36,586 nt of DNA from positions 1-36,586 of the forward strand of contig LNQR01000022.1 in the NCBI GenBank assembly GCA_001541255.1. The letters run 5' to 3'. This DNA is from Candidatus Magnetominusculus xianensis (GTDB lineage Bacteria > Nitrospirota > Thermodesulfovibrionia > Thermodesulfovibrionales > Magnetobacteriaceae). Below, piece after piece: positions 25,347 to 33,135 of the stretch; within the stretch, counting starts at the first letter, position 1, and each line of letters begins with the position of its first letter. Made by a program: the position numbers and the translations under genes. The notes beneath the pieces are model-generated. The model was not told the origin of the DNA and did no database searches. It was given only the letters and a program-made list of their open reading frames with translations.

Positions 25347-26072
25347 ATGATGGAAGCTGATAAGCGTTTAAAAGTGGCCGGGGAGCTTGACCCCTCTGCT
25401 AATCTTATGCAGATGGCGGCTGAGTCTGAGTTTTCTCGCCATATCCATTCTCTCTTTAAGACCCTCAGGCCGCAGCGGTTAGTCGAAACCGGTACATACT
25501 GCGGCGTTGGCTCAACTACTGTCATAGCCTCAGCGCTGCAGGAGTGCCGGATTACCGGTCATAAGTTCTACTCTATCGAAGTCAACCCCTTGCATCACAA
25601 CACGGCCTTTGAAAATCTCACCAATAACGGCCTGATTAACTATGTAACTCTCGTCAACGGCCTCTCACTGCCGCGTGAATACCTGCCGCCTATAGACGAG
25701 ATTGAAGAGAAGTTCGTGAAAAATGTAGAATTCACAGATGTCTTTATCGACCATCCTGAAAATGTACGCGCCCAAAATTACTTCAGCGAGGTATCATTTG
25801 ACGGCGTACCTGATGACCTGCTTGGCGTTTTTCTAAAGGAATTCGACTACCGGCCAGACTTTGTCATGCTTGATAGTGCCGGGCATCTTGGCACAATTGA
25901 GTTTCACTACGTACTATCGCTCATCAAAGGGCCATGCGTCATAGCGCTTGACGATATTTACCATGTTAAGCACTATAAGAATTTTATTGACGTGCAGAGC
26001 GACCCCCGTTTTGAAATCATTGCCAGCTCTAAAGAGAAATTCGGATTTTGCACGCTGAGATATACGCCTTAA
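25347..26072 (+). CDS. Class I SAM-dependent methyltransferase-like protein
   Basis: About 241 residues. RLVETGTYCGVGSTTVIASA near the N-terminal third matches the SAM-binding glycine loop (E/DxGxxxGxxT) of Methyltransf_24-type enzymes. Later acidic strands are FYSIEVNPLHHNTAFENL, DFVMLDSAGHLGTIEFHYVL and CVIALDDIYHVKHYKNFID, the last being the usual D-D motif of this group. The substrate is likely small or a sugar because the next gene encodes a glycan-modifying fusion 16 bases on; this is inference. The true start is discussed with the promoter. Confidence 0.75.
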   Translation: MMEADKRLKVAGELDPSANLMQMAAESEFSRHIHSLFKTLRPQRLVETGTYCGVGSTTVIASALQECRITGHKFYSIEVNPLHHNTAFENLTNNGLINYVTLVNGLSLPREYLPPIDEIEEKFVKNVEFTDVFIDHPENVRAQNYFSEVSFDGVPDDLLGVFLKEFDYRPDFVMLDSAGHLGTIEFHYVLSLIKGPCVIALDDIYHVKHYKNFIDVQSDPRFEIIASSKEKFGFCTLRYTP

Positions 26073-26088
26073 ACAACCGCCCTCGTTG

Positions 26089-28350
26089 ATGAAAATTCAT
26101 GTAACATTCTCTGGACTTGCAGCCGGTAACATTGGTGATGAGGCCATGATGCAAGGGTTCTTATCGCTTCACCCCCTGCCGGACGGCACAACCATTGAGG
26201 TCTGGGACGCCGCGTCTGAGGCCATTTCTCAACTGCCCCCTTCGTACAGGTATATTAATTACGCCGACACTGACGCCTGTAACACCGCCTCTCTTGCGGC
26301 AGATTATGTGCTGATTGTCGGGGCTACGATAGTGACGGAGATGCACGGGCTTGAGTGGCCTTTACGTATACTTGGCAGCAAGTACGCCCTCTGCCACGCA
26401 CGCGGAGTTCCCATTCACGCCGTCGGCATCGGCGTAGACAGGCTCCACTCAGCGGGGGCCATTCAATTATTCAACACCGGGTTTCTGCCATTTGACTCAT
26501 GGACAGTGCGGGCAGCTCAAAGCAGGAAACATCTCCTTGCAATCGGTGTAGAACCAGGACGCTGCCTTGCGGCGGCAGATTTGGCATGGCTTACACCAAC
26601 GCACGGTGTTGATACGCAGTGGGCAGCCGATTATCTCTCATCGCTTGGAGTAAAAGACGGCGTCCCCGTTCTTGGCGTCAACATTGTCAACGAAAACTGG
26701 AAGGACAACGACACAATTAAGACAGAGACCGCCGCTGCTCTGGACTGGGCAGCCGGTGAGCTAAACTGGCAGATAGCGTTTTTTTGCAACGAGACCAGAG
26801 AGGGCGAGTTTTTTGACAAAGAGGCCGCCCTCAAAACGGCGTCATTCATGAAGCACCGGTCAATTATAGTGCCAAACACATACTTTACGCCGGAGCAGAT
26901 GACAGCCCTGCTTTCGTGCTGCAAGTTAACTATATCGTGGCGCTATCATTTTACCGTTTTCAGCGCACTGGCTGGGGCGCTTGCCCTGCCTGTCATCAGA
27001 GGCGGCAAATTAGCAGAACTCGCCAGTGAACTCAACGGCCTGAATCTTGGGACGCCGGAGGCGCTCACATCCAAAAAAATCATCGAATCCATAACTTACG
27101 CCGCCGACAATGAGGATAATTTCAGGGCTCTGAAATACAGACAGGACACCTCAGTTGACGCCCTGCGCCAAAGGAGCATGTTTAATAGTTATTTCATCAA
27201 TAAACTAAGCCCGGGAAACGTCCGGCTAAAGACAGACTCGCTTGTGCCAGCGACGCTTGAGCTGACCCGCTACAAGGAGACCCTTGTCAGCCCCCTGTTG
27301 GCTGAGAATGAAGCCGAATATATCGTAACTGTCATAATATCCTCGTACATGTCTGAGGAGTTTATCGCTGAGTGTCTGGGCGGCCTCAGAGAGCAGTCGA
27401 TTTGGCGCTCTATCGAGGTAATCGTAATAGACGCCGCATCACCACAAAATGAACAAGGAATTGTCACAGGGTTTCAAAAGGATAACCCAAACCTTACATA
27501 CGTGAAAACGGCTGAGAAAATCAGCATCTACGCCGCGTGGAACATAGGGCTTAGACTTGCCAGAGGCCGGTACGTCACAGTCTTAAGCACAAATGACAGG
27601 CTTGCCGCCGATGCCCTTGAACTCATGGCACGCACTCTGGACAGCCGCCCCGATATTGCCCTTGTATACGGGGATTCATATATGACAGAGACACCGCACG
27701 AGAGCTTTGAGCGCCACACGGGCGCCCCCTCGATGGTATGGCCAGAGTATGACTACGAGGACTTGTTAAAGCACTGCCGCATCGGGCCGCACCCCATGTG
27801 GCGGAAATCAGTGTCTGACCGGATAGGACAATTCGATGAGACATATACCGCAAACGGCGACCAGGAGTACTGGCTTCGCATGGGCGAGCGCTTCGAGTTC
27901 CTTCACATCCCCAAATTCACCGGACTCTATTGGCATAACCCGCAGTCTCTTTCACAAAGCGGCGGCATACAGGAGACCCACAGGGCACACTCGCTGTATC
28001 AGAAGCGTTATATAAATAATCTGAGGCATACGGTCACCGGTTCAGACCGTCCCCTGTATATCTGGGGCACTGAGCGCCCTGCCCTGATTACAAATCACAT
28101 GCTTGTGAATCTCGGCGTCCCTGTAAGCGGTTTTATCAGCGGCACCTCTGAGTCTACGTTTGCAACAGCACCCGTATTTAAGTTCGACAACATAATCACC
28201 CGCCCAGCCACCCACCGGCCATTTATCGTAATCGCAGCCGAAGGCGGATATAAATCACTGCTTAAGGCAGCCGGTTACATTGAGCGCAAGGACTTTTGGA
28301 CAAATATCTACGAGTTAAGCTGGGTTTGGGACCTGCATAATCCAATTTGA
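26089..28350 (+). CDS. Polysaccharide pyruvyl transferase / GT2 glycosyltransferase fusion
   Basis: About 753 residues in three parts. Residues 1 to about 370 resemble CsaB-type pyruvyl transferases: a start with GLAAGNIGDEAMMQGFL, a middle IHAVGIGVDRLH, and SWRYHFTVFSALAGALALPV. Residues about 405-610 form a family-2 glycosyltransferase (VTVIISSYMSEEFIAECLGG; VIVIDAASPQNE; STNDRLAADALELM; later GDQEYWLRMG). The last about 100 residues are a Rossmann-like segment (LYIWGTERPALITNHMLVNL). Surface-glycan assembly is the natural role. I start at ATG 26089; a TTG three bases earlier is possible. The neighbour methyltransferase and GT9 gene suggest one glycan locus. Confidence 0.8.
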   Translation: MKIHVTFSGLAAGNIGDEAMMQGFLSLHPLPDGTTIEVWDAASEAISQLPPSYRYINYADTDACNTASLAADYVLIVGATIVTEMHGLEWPLRILGSKYALCHARGVPIHAVGIGVDRLHSAGAIQLFNTGFLPFDSWTVRAAQSRKHLLAIGVEPGRCLAAADLAWLTPTHGVDTQWAADYLSSLGVKDGVPVLGVNIVNENWKDNDTIKTETAAALDWAAGELNWQIAFFCNETREGEFFDKEAALKTASFMKHRSIIVPNTYFTPEQMTALLSCCKLTISWRYHFTVFSALAGALALPVIRGGKLAELASELNGLNLGTPEALTSKKIIESITYAADNEDNFRALKYRQDTSVDALRQRSMFNSYFINKLSPGNVRLKTDSLVPATLELTRYKETLVSPLLAENEAEYIVTVIISSYMSEEFIAECLGGLREQSIWRSIEVIVIDAASPQNEQGIVTGFQKDNPNLTYVKTAEKISIYAAWNIGLRLARGRYVTVLSTNDRLAADALELMARTLDSRPDIALVYGDSYMTETPHESFERHTGAPSMVWPEYDYEDLLKHCRIGPHPMWRKSVSDRIGQFDETYTANGDQEYWLRMGERFEFLHIPKFTGLYWHNPQSLSQSGGIQETHRAHSLYQKRYINNLRHTVTGSDRPLYIWGTERPALITNHMLVNLGVPVSGFISGTSESTFATAPVFKFDNIITRPATHRPFIVIAAEGGYKSLLKAAGYIERKDFWTNIYELSWVWDLHNPI

Positions 28351-28419
28351 GCTATATACTAATAAACACTATTAGTTATATAATCATTTGCGGAACAATT
28401 TATAACTTCAGGAGGACAT

Positions 28420-28584
28420 ATGTGGCAGTGTCAGGCGGCTAATTGCGGCTATCTGTACAATCCGGCAAAGGGCGACAAAAAAAGCAAAATTCCACCCGGT
28501 ACACAATTTGAGGATTTGCCGGAGGACTGGAAGTGCCCGCTTTGCGGTGTAGGCAAAAAACACTTTAAACACGTAGAATCTTAA
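28420..28584 (+). CDS. Rubredoxin with a widened first iron site
   Basis: A 54-residue protein below usual ORF length limits. AGGAGG lies six bases before the ATG. It reads [19 protein letters not shown], then [19 protein letters not shown]. The fold signature (CGYxYxP, then PEDWxCPxCG) is complete. The first cysteine pair is C-x4-C (C4, C9) rather than the usual C-x2-C, as in the variant rubredoxins of some Desulfovibrio. One iron is bound by four cysteines for single-electron transfer. Partners are unknown; the gene stands alone after the glycan gene. TATAAT at 28379-28384 may be its -10. Confidence 0.88.
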   Translation: MWQCQAANCGYLYNPAKGDKKSKIPPGTQFEDLPEDWKCPLCGVGKKHFKHVES

Positions 28585-28618
28585 AAAAGAAGCAAATCTA
28601 TGTATTTCAAATGGAAAG

Positions 28619-28647
28619 GTACTCTTTCGATATAAATGAGAGAGTAC
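28619..28647. terminator. Hairpin between convergent rubredoxin and GT9 genes
   Basis: A 10-base stem with one wobble pairs GTACTCTTTC (28619-28628) with GAGAGAGTAC (28638-28647). It lies 35 bases after the rubredoxin stop and 53 bases beyond the end of the converging glycosyltransferase gene, so it may serve both. There is no T-tract. Confidence 0.4.
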
Positions 28648-28699
28648 AACATGATGGCACTCAAGTGGGCGTCGGTTCTTTCCACCGGCACCATGCGTT

Positions 28700-29821
28700 T
28701 CAGCACGGAGCTAGACAGCTTACTATCCTAAGTAAATCAACAACTTCCCCAACAACCTCATCCACAGTTATTTGCGTCAGGCATTTAACTGAAGCACATG
28801 GCGGCGTGTATCCAAATTTGGTGCAGGGGCTGCAAGGCAGGTGTTTATTAATAACCCTGTGCGATTTCCCCTGCGGCGCCCATTTCTTTTCGATGCCGGA
28901 GCCAAAGAGCGATACCGTTGGTGTGCCCAGGGCATATGCGATGTGCATAATGCCGCTGTCAGCGCATACCAGCGCACTTACCGACTTGAGAAGCGGGGCA
29001 GTGTCTTTTAACGATGTAGTGCCGGTGAAATCCACTGCCCCTGTGCAATAGTCCTTTATCGTTACGGCGTCTGATTTATCAGCCTGTGAGCCGATTATTA
29101 CGATATTAAATCCAAGCTCAGATAACCTCTGCGCAGTAAGCCCGAAGTTATCTCCACCCCAGCTCCGCTCTTTGACGGAGGCCCCGGGGGCTATTGCTAT
29201 AGTCTTCCCTGTTTTGAAGATTTCAATATGTCCAGAATCAATAAAGGCCCCGCCGGATATAAACACATCAGGCACACCGTCAAAAGGCTTGACGCCGATG
29301 AGCGGTGCAATCAGATTAAAAAAACTCTTCCCCTCGTAGTCGTCGTGGCTGTAGGGAATCATATGCGTAAACAGCCCGCCTCTTTCGTTGGTGTTAAAGC
29401 CAACACGCACGCGTGCACGTGTGAGATAGGCAATTACTGCCGAGAGCCTGTGCCACTGTTCGGTATCGACAACGGCATCATATGAGTTTCTCAGGCATTT
29501 GATAAGCCCAATGCCTCTGTCGTACAGATAGATTCGGTTAATATCCCCTGATAACTGAAAAATCCCGTGATTTCTCTTCTCACAGAGGATGTCTATTTGT
29601 GCGCCCGGACACAACTCCCTGATTTGCTCACTTATTTTCTTTAGGGCAGGAAGCAGCAAGACCGCATCCCCTATCCCGCCGGGGCGAATGACGAGGATTT
29701 TTCCTAACGTACCGTGAGAAAGAGATTCACGCCCGATAAGCCTTAGTATTGATACTATTATTGATGACAGGGCGCTGCCGACAACCCGGTCAACGGCCTT
29801 CAAAAACCTGATTTTATTCAT
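28700..29821 (-). CDS. Glycosyltransferase family 9 (heptosyltransferase-like)
   Basis: About 373 residues with the GT9 pattern. The N-terminal motif is KILVIRPGGIGDAVLLLPAL. In the C-terminal half, IAIAPGASVKERSWGGDNFG binds the ADP-heptose-like donor, and VCADSGIMHIAYALGTPTVSLFG closes the site. GT9 enzymes add heptose to the LPS core. I place the start at ATG 29821 because an extended -10 TGGTATAAT ends seven bases upstream; the longer ORF to 29845 would begin upstream of the promoter. There is no ribosome site. The C-terminus (SPCTKFGYTPPC then KCLTQITVDEV) matches the family end, so the gene is whole. Confidence 0.88.
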   Translation of the reverse strand: MNKIRFLKAVDRVVGSALSSIIVSILRLIGRESLSHGTLGKILVIRPGGIGDAVLLLPALKKISEQIRELCPGAQIDILCEKRNHGIFQLSGDINRIYLYDRGIGLIKCLRNSYDAVVDTEQWHRLSAVIAYLTRARVRVGFNTNERGGLFTHMIPYSHDDYEGKSFFNLIAPLIGVKPFDGVPDVFISGGAFIDSGHIEIFKTGKTIAIAPGASVKERSWGGDNFGLTAQRLSELGFNIVIIGSQADKSDAVTIKDYCTGAVDFTGTTSLKDTAPLLKSVSALVCADSGIMHIAYALGTPTVSLFGSGIEKKWAPQGKSHRVINKHLPCSPCTKFGYTPPCASVKCLTQITVDEVVGEVVDLLRIVSCLAPC

Positions 29822-29828
29822 GCGGCGT

Positions 29829-29837
29829 ATTATACCA
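29829..29837 (-). promoter_or_regulatory. Extended -10 promoter of the GT9 gene, leaderless
   Basis: TGGTATAAT on the minus strand, seven bases before ATG 29821. No clear -35 is seen, which is normal for extended -10 promoters. Confidence 0.5.
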
Positions 29838-29971
29838 GAAATCATTGACTAAGAAGCCATATTTATGGTAATGTTTATTCATAACAAGCGTTACGAAGGG
29901 GCGTGGGTTTTGTTTGAACTCATGTGATAATTCTCTCATCTACTAAACAATAGTTTGTTAAGGAGGATGTA

Positions 29972-32947
29972 ATGTCATATCAAAAAAGGATTCAACTGCC
30001 GCGCAAATCGCAGTACAAATTTATGACGGCAGGGTCATTTGCCACAGTATTACTGACTGCGCTATTAACACTGTTAATAGCAGCAGGGTTGGAAGCCGCC
30101 ACAATTACAGAGTATGACACGCCGCTTACGTCGTCGAGTACTCCTATTGGCATAACAAAGGGGCCGGATGGCAATGTCTGGTTTGTGGAATACTATGGTA
30201 ACAAGGTCGGTAAGATTACTCCATCGGGCGTCATTACAGAGTATACCCTGCCTATGGCCAACAGCACCCCTATGGGGATAACAACCGGGCCGGACGGTAA
30301 TCTCTGGTTTACTGAAAACGACGGCAACAATATAGGCAAGATTACTACGGCAGGCGTTATTACAGAATACCCGCTCCCTTCAAAGTTTCACAGAGCTACC
30401 TCTATCACATCTGGGCCGGACGGTAATCTCTGGTTCACCGCCCCAGGACTTGGCAAGATTGGTAAGATCACCACAGCGGGCGTTGTCACTGTGTATTCAC
30501 TGCCTGTTTCAACAAGCTGGCCTAACGATATAACCACCGGGCCGGACGGTAATCTCTGGTTTACCGAAAGACAAAACAGCAAGATAGGAAAGATTACCAC
30601 GGCAGGCGTTATCACCGAGTATGCTATCCCTGCAACGCTTGCTTATCCAAATGGTATCACAGTCGGGGCAGATAACAATCTCTGGTTTGCTGATTATCAG
30701 AACAACGCCATATGGAAGTTAACGACGTCAGGTGTTTTCACAAAATACAGCTTACCTAATGCTGGGTATCTTAGTATGCCCCAGGGTATTGCCTTAGGGC
30801 CGGACGGTAACCTGTGGTTTGCTGAGAGAGACAGTAACAAGATAGGAAAGATTACAACCACAGGGACAGTTACAGAATACACAATCCCTACACTAAATAG
30901 CGAACCCATGGGTATCACAGCCGGGGCAGACGGCAACATCTGGTTTACTGAAAAGAAGAGCAACAAGATAGGCAAGATTATCACGGCAAGCGCTACTGAA
31001 AAGACAGGGGATACAACGGCAGTCATTTTTGCTGAATATCCCGTAACTAACTCAGGGGGCGCGCCATATGCTATTGCCAAAGGGCCGGACGGCAACACAT
31101 GGTTTGTCCAGACAAATGGTAATAAAATAGGTAAAATCTCATCAGCCGGTGCTATTACAGAATATACCATACCCTCGTCTGAGACCTTCCCCTGGGGTAT
31201 AGCGCTCGGGCCGGATGGTAATCTCTGGTTTACTGAATCAGATGTTGCCCAAATAGGGAAGATTACACCAACAGGGGTTATTACTGAATATCCTATACCC
31301 GGCGTAGTACATGACTCAACGTCACAGATTTGGCCTAACGGTATCACAGCAGGGCCGGACGGTAATATGTGGTTTACTGAATCAGGGGCAAGCAGGATAG
31401 GAAAGATTACTCCTACAGGGGTTATTACAGAATATAACCTGCCCACAACCGGTCTCTGGCCTAATGGCATCACGTTAGGGCCGGATGGTAATCTCTGGTT
31501 TACTGAATCCTATGGCAACAAGATAGGCAAGATTACCCCCACAGGCACCGTTACCGAGTTTTCTAGTACGAAATCAGGCAACATTGACGACTATCAAATT
31601 GCAGCAGGCAGCTACCCTACCGGGATAACCCTGGGGCCGGACGGCAATCTCTGGTTTACCGAGATGGCCGCCAACAAGATAGGTAAAATGACCACTTCAG
31701 GCATCATTACAGAGTATGATTTGCCTCAGGGGGGGTATCCCTGGGGGATAACAGCCGGGCCGGACGGCAATCTCTGGTTTGTTGAAAGCGGCGGCGACAA
31801 TACTCAGCCAGGCGGTAATAACATTGGAAGGATAACCACGGCGGGCGTTATTACAGAGTATCCCATACCCACTGCACAAAGCTGGCCGACTAATATAGCG
31901 CTGGGGCCGGACAATAACCTCTGGTTTACGGAATATGGAACAAACAAGATAGGGAAGCTAGTCATTGGAACGGCAAAACCAACGACGACGACAGTCAGCT
32001 CCTCACTTAGTCCATCAACATACGGTCAATCGGTTACGCTGACCGCCAAAGTAACCGGCACATCCCCAACCGGTACAGTTACATTCAAGTACGATTGGAA
32101 GAAGATTGGTACCGCTACACTCGACGCAAACGGGCAGGCAGCATTTACCACCACCACACTGGCAACCGGCGACCACTTTGTCTCGGCAATCTACGGCGGG
32201 GATGCGGTAAATGACGCCTCAACCTCACCAAACATTGTTCAAACAGTCAACTCAGGGCAAACTGGAACTATTACAGTCAGCAAAACCGGACAAGGTACGG
32301 TAATAAGCTATCAAACGGGAATAAACTGCGGCTCTACGTGTTCGGCAGGTTTTACTGACGGCACATATGTAATATTAACAGCAACCCCTGCCTCGGGCTA
32401 TGACGTATCGGGCTGGTCAGGGTGTGACTATTCCCAGCTTGGCATATGCGGCGTATTAGTATCGTCCTCAAAGGGAGACAGACCTGTCACTGCCGCATTT
32501 ACTAATACAGACTATCAGTACGCCGCAGCGTATATTAACTATTACGGGGCACTGTACTCTACGTTTTTTGGTTCAGCGTCAGGAGATATTACATCAGGCA
32601 CCGACACAAGCGGCACATACTACGTCCAGTGGTACACAAACGGGACTGCCCTGTTAGCATGGCCGAACGGTTACCTGTACTTTTACTACAGCGGGGCGTG
32701 GTATTCCCTCGGCGTACAGTGGCGCACCGACCTGAGCAAGGCCTCAGCCGCGATAAACTCATTTTATCTTACCAACTATACATTTTTCAGTTATCCAACG
32801 GGCAGCATAACATCGGGCACAGACGTAAGTGGCATGTACTTCATTCAGTGGTACTACAACGGTACCGCCATTTTAGCCATGAGCGACGGCAAACTCTACT
32901 ATTACTACAGCGGCGCATGGTACAGCGCCTCAATCACCTGGAAATAA
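29972..32947 (+). CDS. Secreted double beta-propeller protein (virginiamycin-B-lyase-like repeats) with Ig-like and C-terminal repeat domains
   Basis: A 991-residue protein. Residues 1 to about 42 are a long signal peptide (TVLLTALLTLLIAAG then LEA). Fourteen blades of about 42-54 residues follow, each built on ITEYxxP...GITxGPDGNLWFTE...NKIGKITTAGV, as in Vgb (streptogramin lyase) propellers. Blades 1-7 and 8-14 are separated by an irregular linker (ITASATEKTGDTTAVIFAEY). After them come an Ig-like domain (TTVSSSLSPSTYGQSVTLTA), a Cys-containing INLB/Big-type repeat (INCGSTCSAGFTDG then SGWSGC) and two copies of a Tyr/Trp-rich unit ending YYYSGAWYS. Strong AAGGAGGA site. Likely a surface or periplasmic binding protein, not an antibiotic lyase: the known catalytic residues cannot be confirmed. 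Confidence 0.85.
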   Translation: MSYQKRIQLPRKSQYKFMTAGSFATVLLTALLTLLIAAGLEAATITEYDTPLTSSSTPIGITKGPDGNVWFVEYYGNKVGKITPSGVITEYTLPMANSTPMGITTGPDGNLWFTENDGNNIGKITTAGVITEYPLPSKFHRATSITSGPDGNLWFTAPGLGKIGKITTAGVVTVYSLPVSTSWPNDITTGPDGNLWFTERQNSKIGKITTAGVITEYAIPATLAYPNGITVGADNNLWFADYQNNAIWKLTTSGVFTKYSLPNAGYLSMPQGIALGPDGNLWFAERDSNKIGKITTTGTVTEYTIPTLNSEPMGITAGADGNIWFTEKKSNKIGKIITASATEKTGDTTAVIFAEYPVTNSGGAPYAIAKGPDGNTWFVQTNGNKIGKISSAGAITEYTIPSSETFPWGIALGPDGNLWFTESDVAQIGKITPTGVITEYPIPGVVHDSTSQIWPNGITAGPDGNMWFTESGASRIGKITPTGVITEYNLPTTGLWPNGITLGPDGNLWFTESYGNKIGKITPTGTVTEFSSTKSGNIDDYQIAAGSYPTGITLGPDGNLWFTEMAANKIGKMTTSGIITEYDLPQGGYPWGITAGPDGNLWFVESGGDNTQPGGNNIGRITTAGVITEYPIPTAQSWPTNIALGPDNNLWFTEYGTNKIGKLVIGTAKPTTTTVSSSLSPSTYGQSVTLTAKVTGTSPTGTVTFKYDWKKIGTATLDANGQAAFTTTTLATGDHFVSAIYGGDAVNDASTSPNIVQTVNSGQTGTITVSKTGQGTVISYQTGINCGSTCSAGFTDGTYVILTATPASGYDVSGWSGCDYSQLGICGVLVSSSKGDRPVTAAFTNTDYQYAAAYINYYGALYSTFFGSASGDITSGTDTSGTYYVQWYTNGTALLAWPNGYLYFYYSGAWYSLGVQWRTDLSKASAAINSFYLTNYTFFSYPTGSITSGTDVSGMYFIQWYYNGTAILAMSDGKLYYYYSGAWYSASITWK

Positions 32948-32957
32948 CAGACTTAGA

Positions 32958-32999
32958 GCGGTGGAGACAGACCTATGTTCAGGGCCTGTCTTCCACTGC
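32958..32999 (+). terminator. Hairpin after the propeller gene
   Basis: GCGGTGGAGACAG (32958-32970) pairs with CTGTCTTCCACTGC (32986-32999) with one bulge and one wobble, starting 10 bases after the stop. It separates the propeller gene from the CRISPR array. Confidence 0.5.
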
Positions 33000-33135
33000 C
33001 CCCTACCATTACATTTGACACACTATCCCCACCTACAAGGTTTAACAGTATCAAGGAAAATACTATTTCTCTATCCGTCCACCCCTGATTGCCGCTGCAT
33101 AAGCATGGCTCACAAAAAAACAATCCTCTGGAATT

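Noticed and set aside
28611..29051. 146-codon ORF on the plus strand
   Set aside because: Antisense to the clear glycosyltransferase family 9 gene; no ribosome site and no family resemblance.
29972..32947. Calling the propeller protein an antibiotic-inactivating lyase
   Set aside because: Repeat similarity to Vgb alone is not enough; the protein is secreted, doubled and carries extra surface-type domains.
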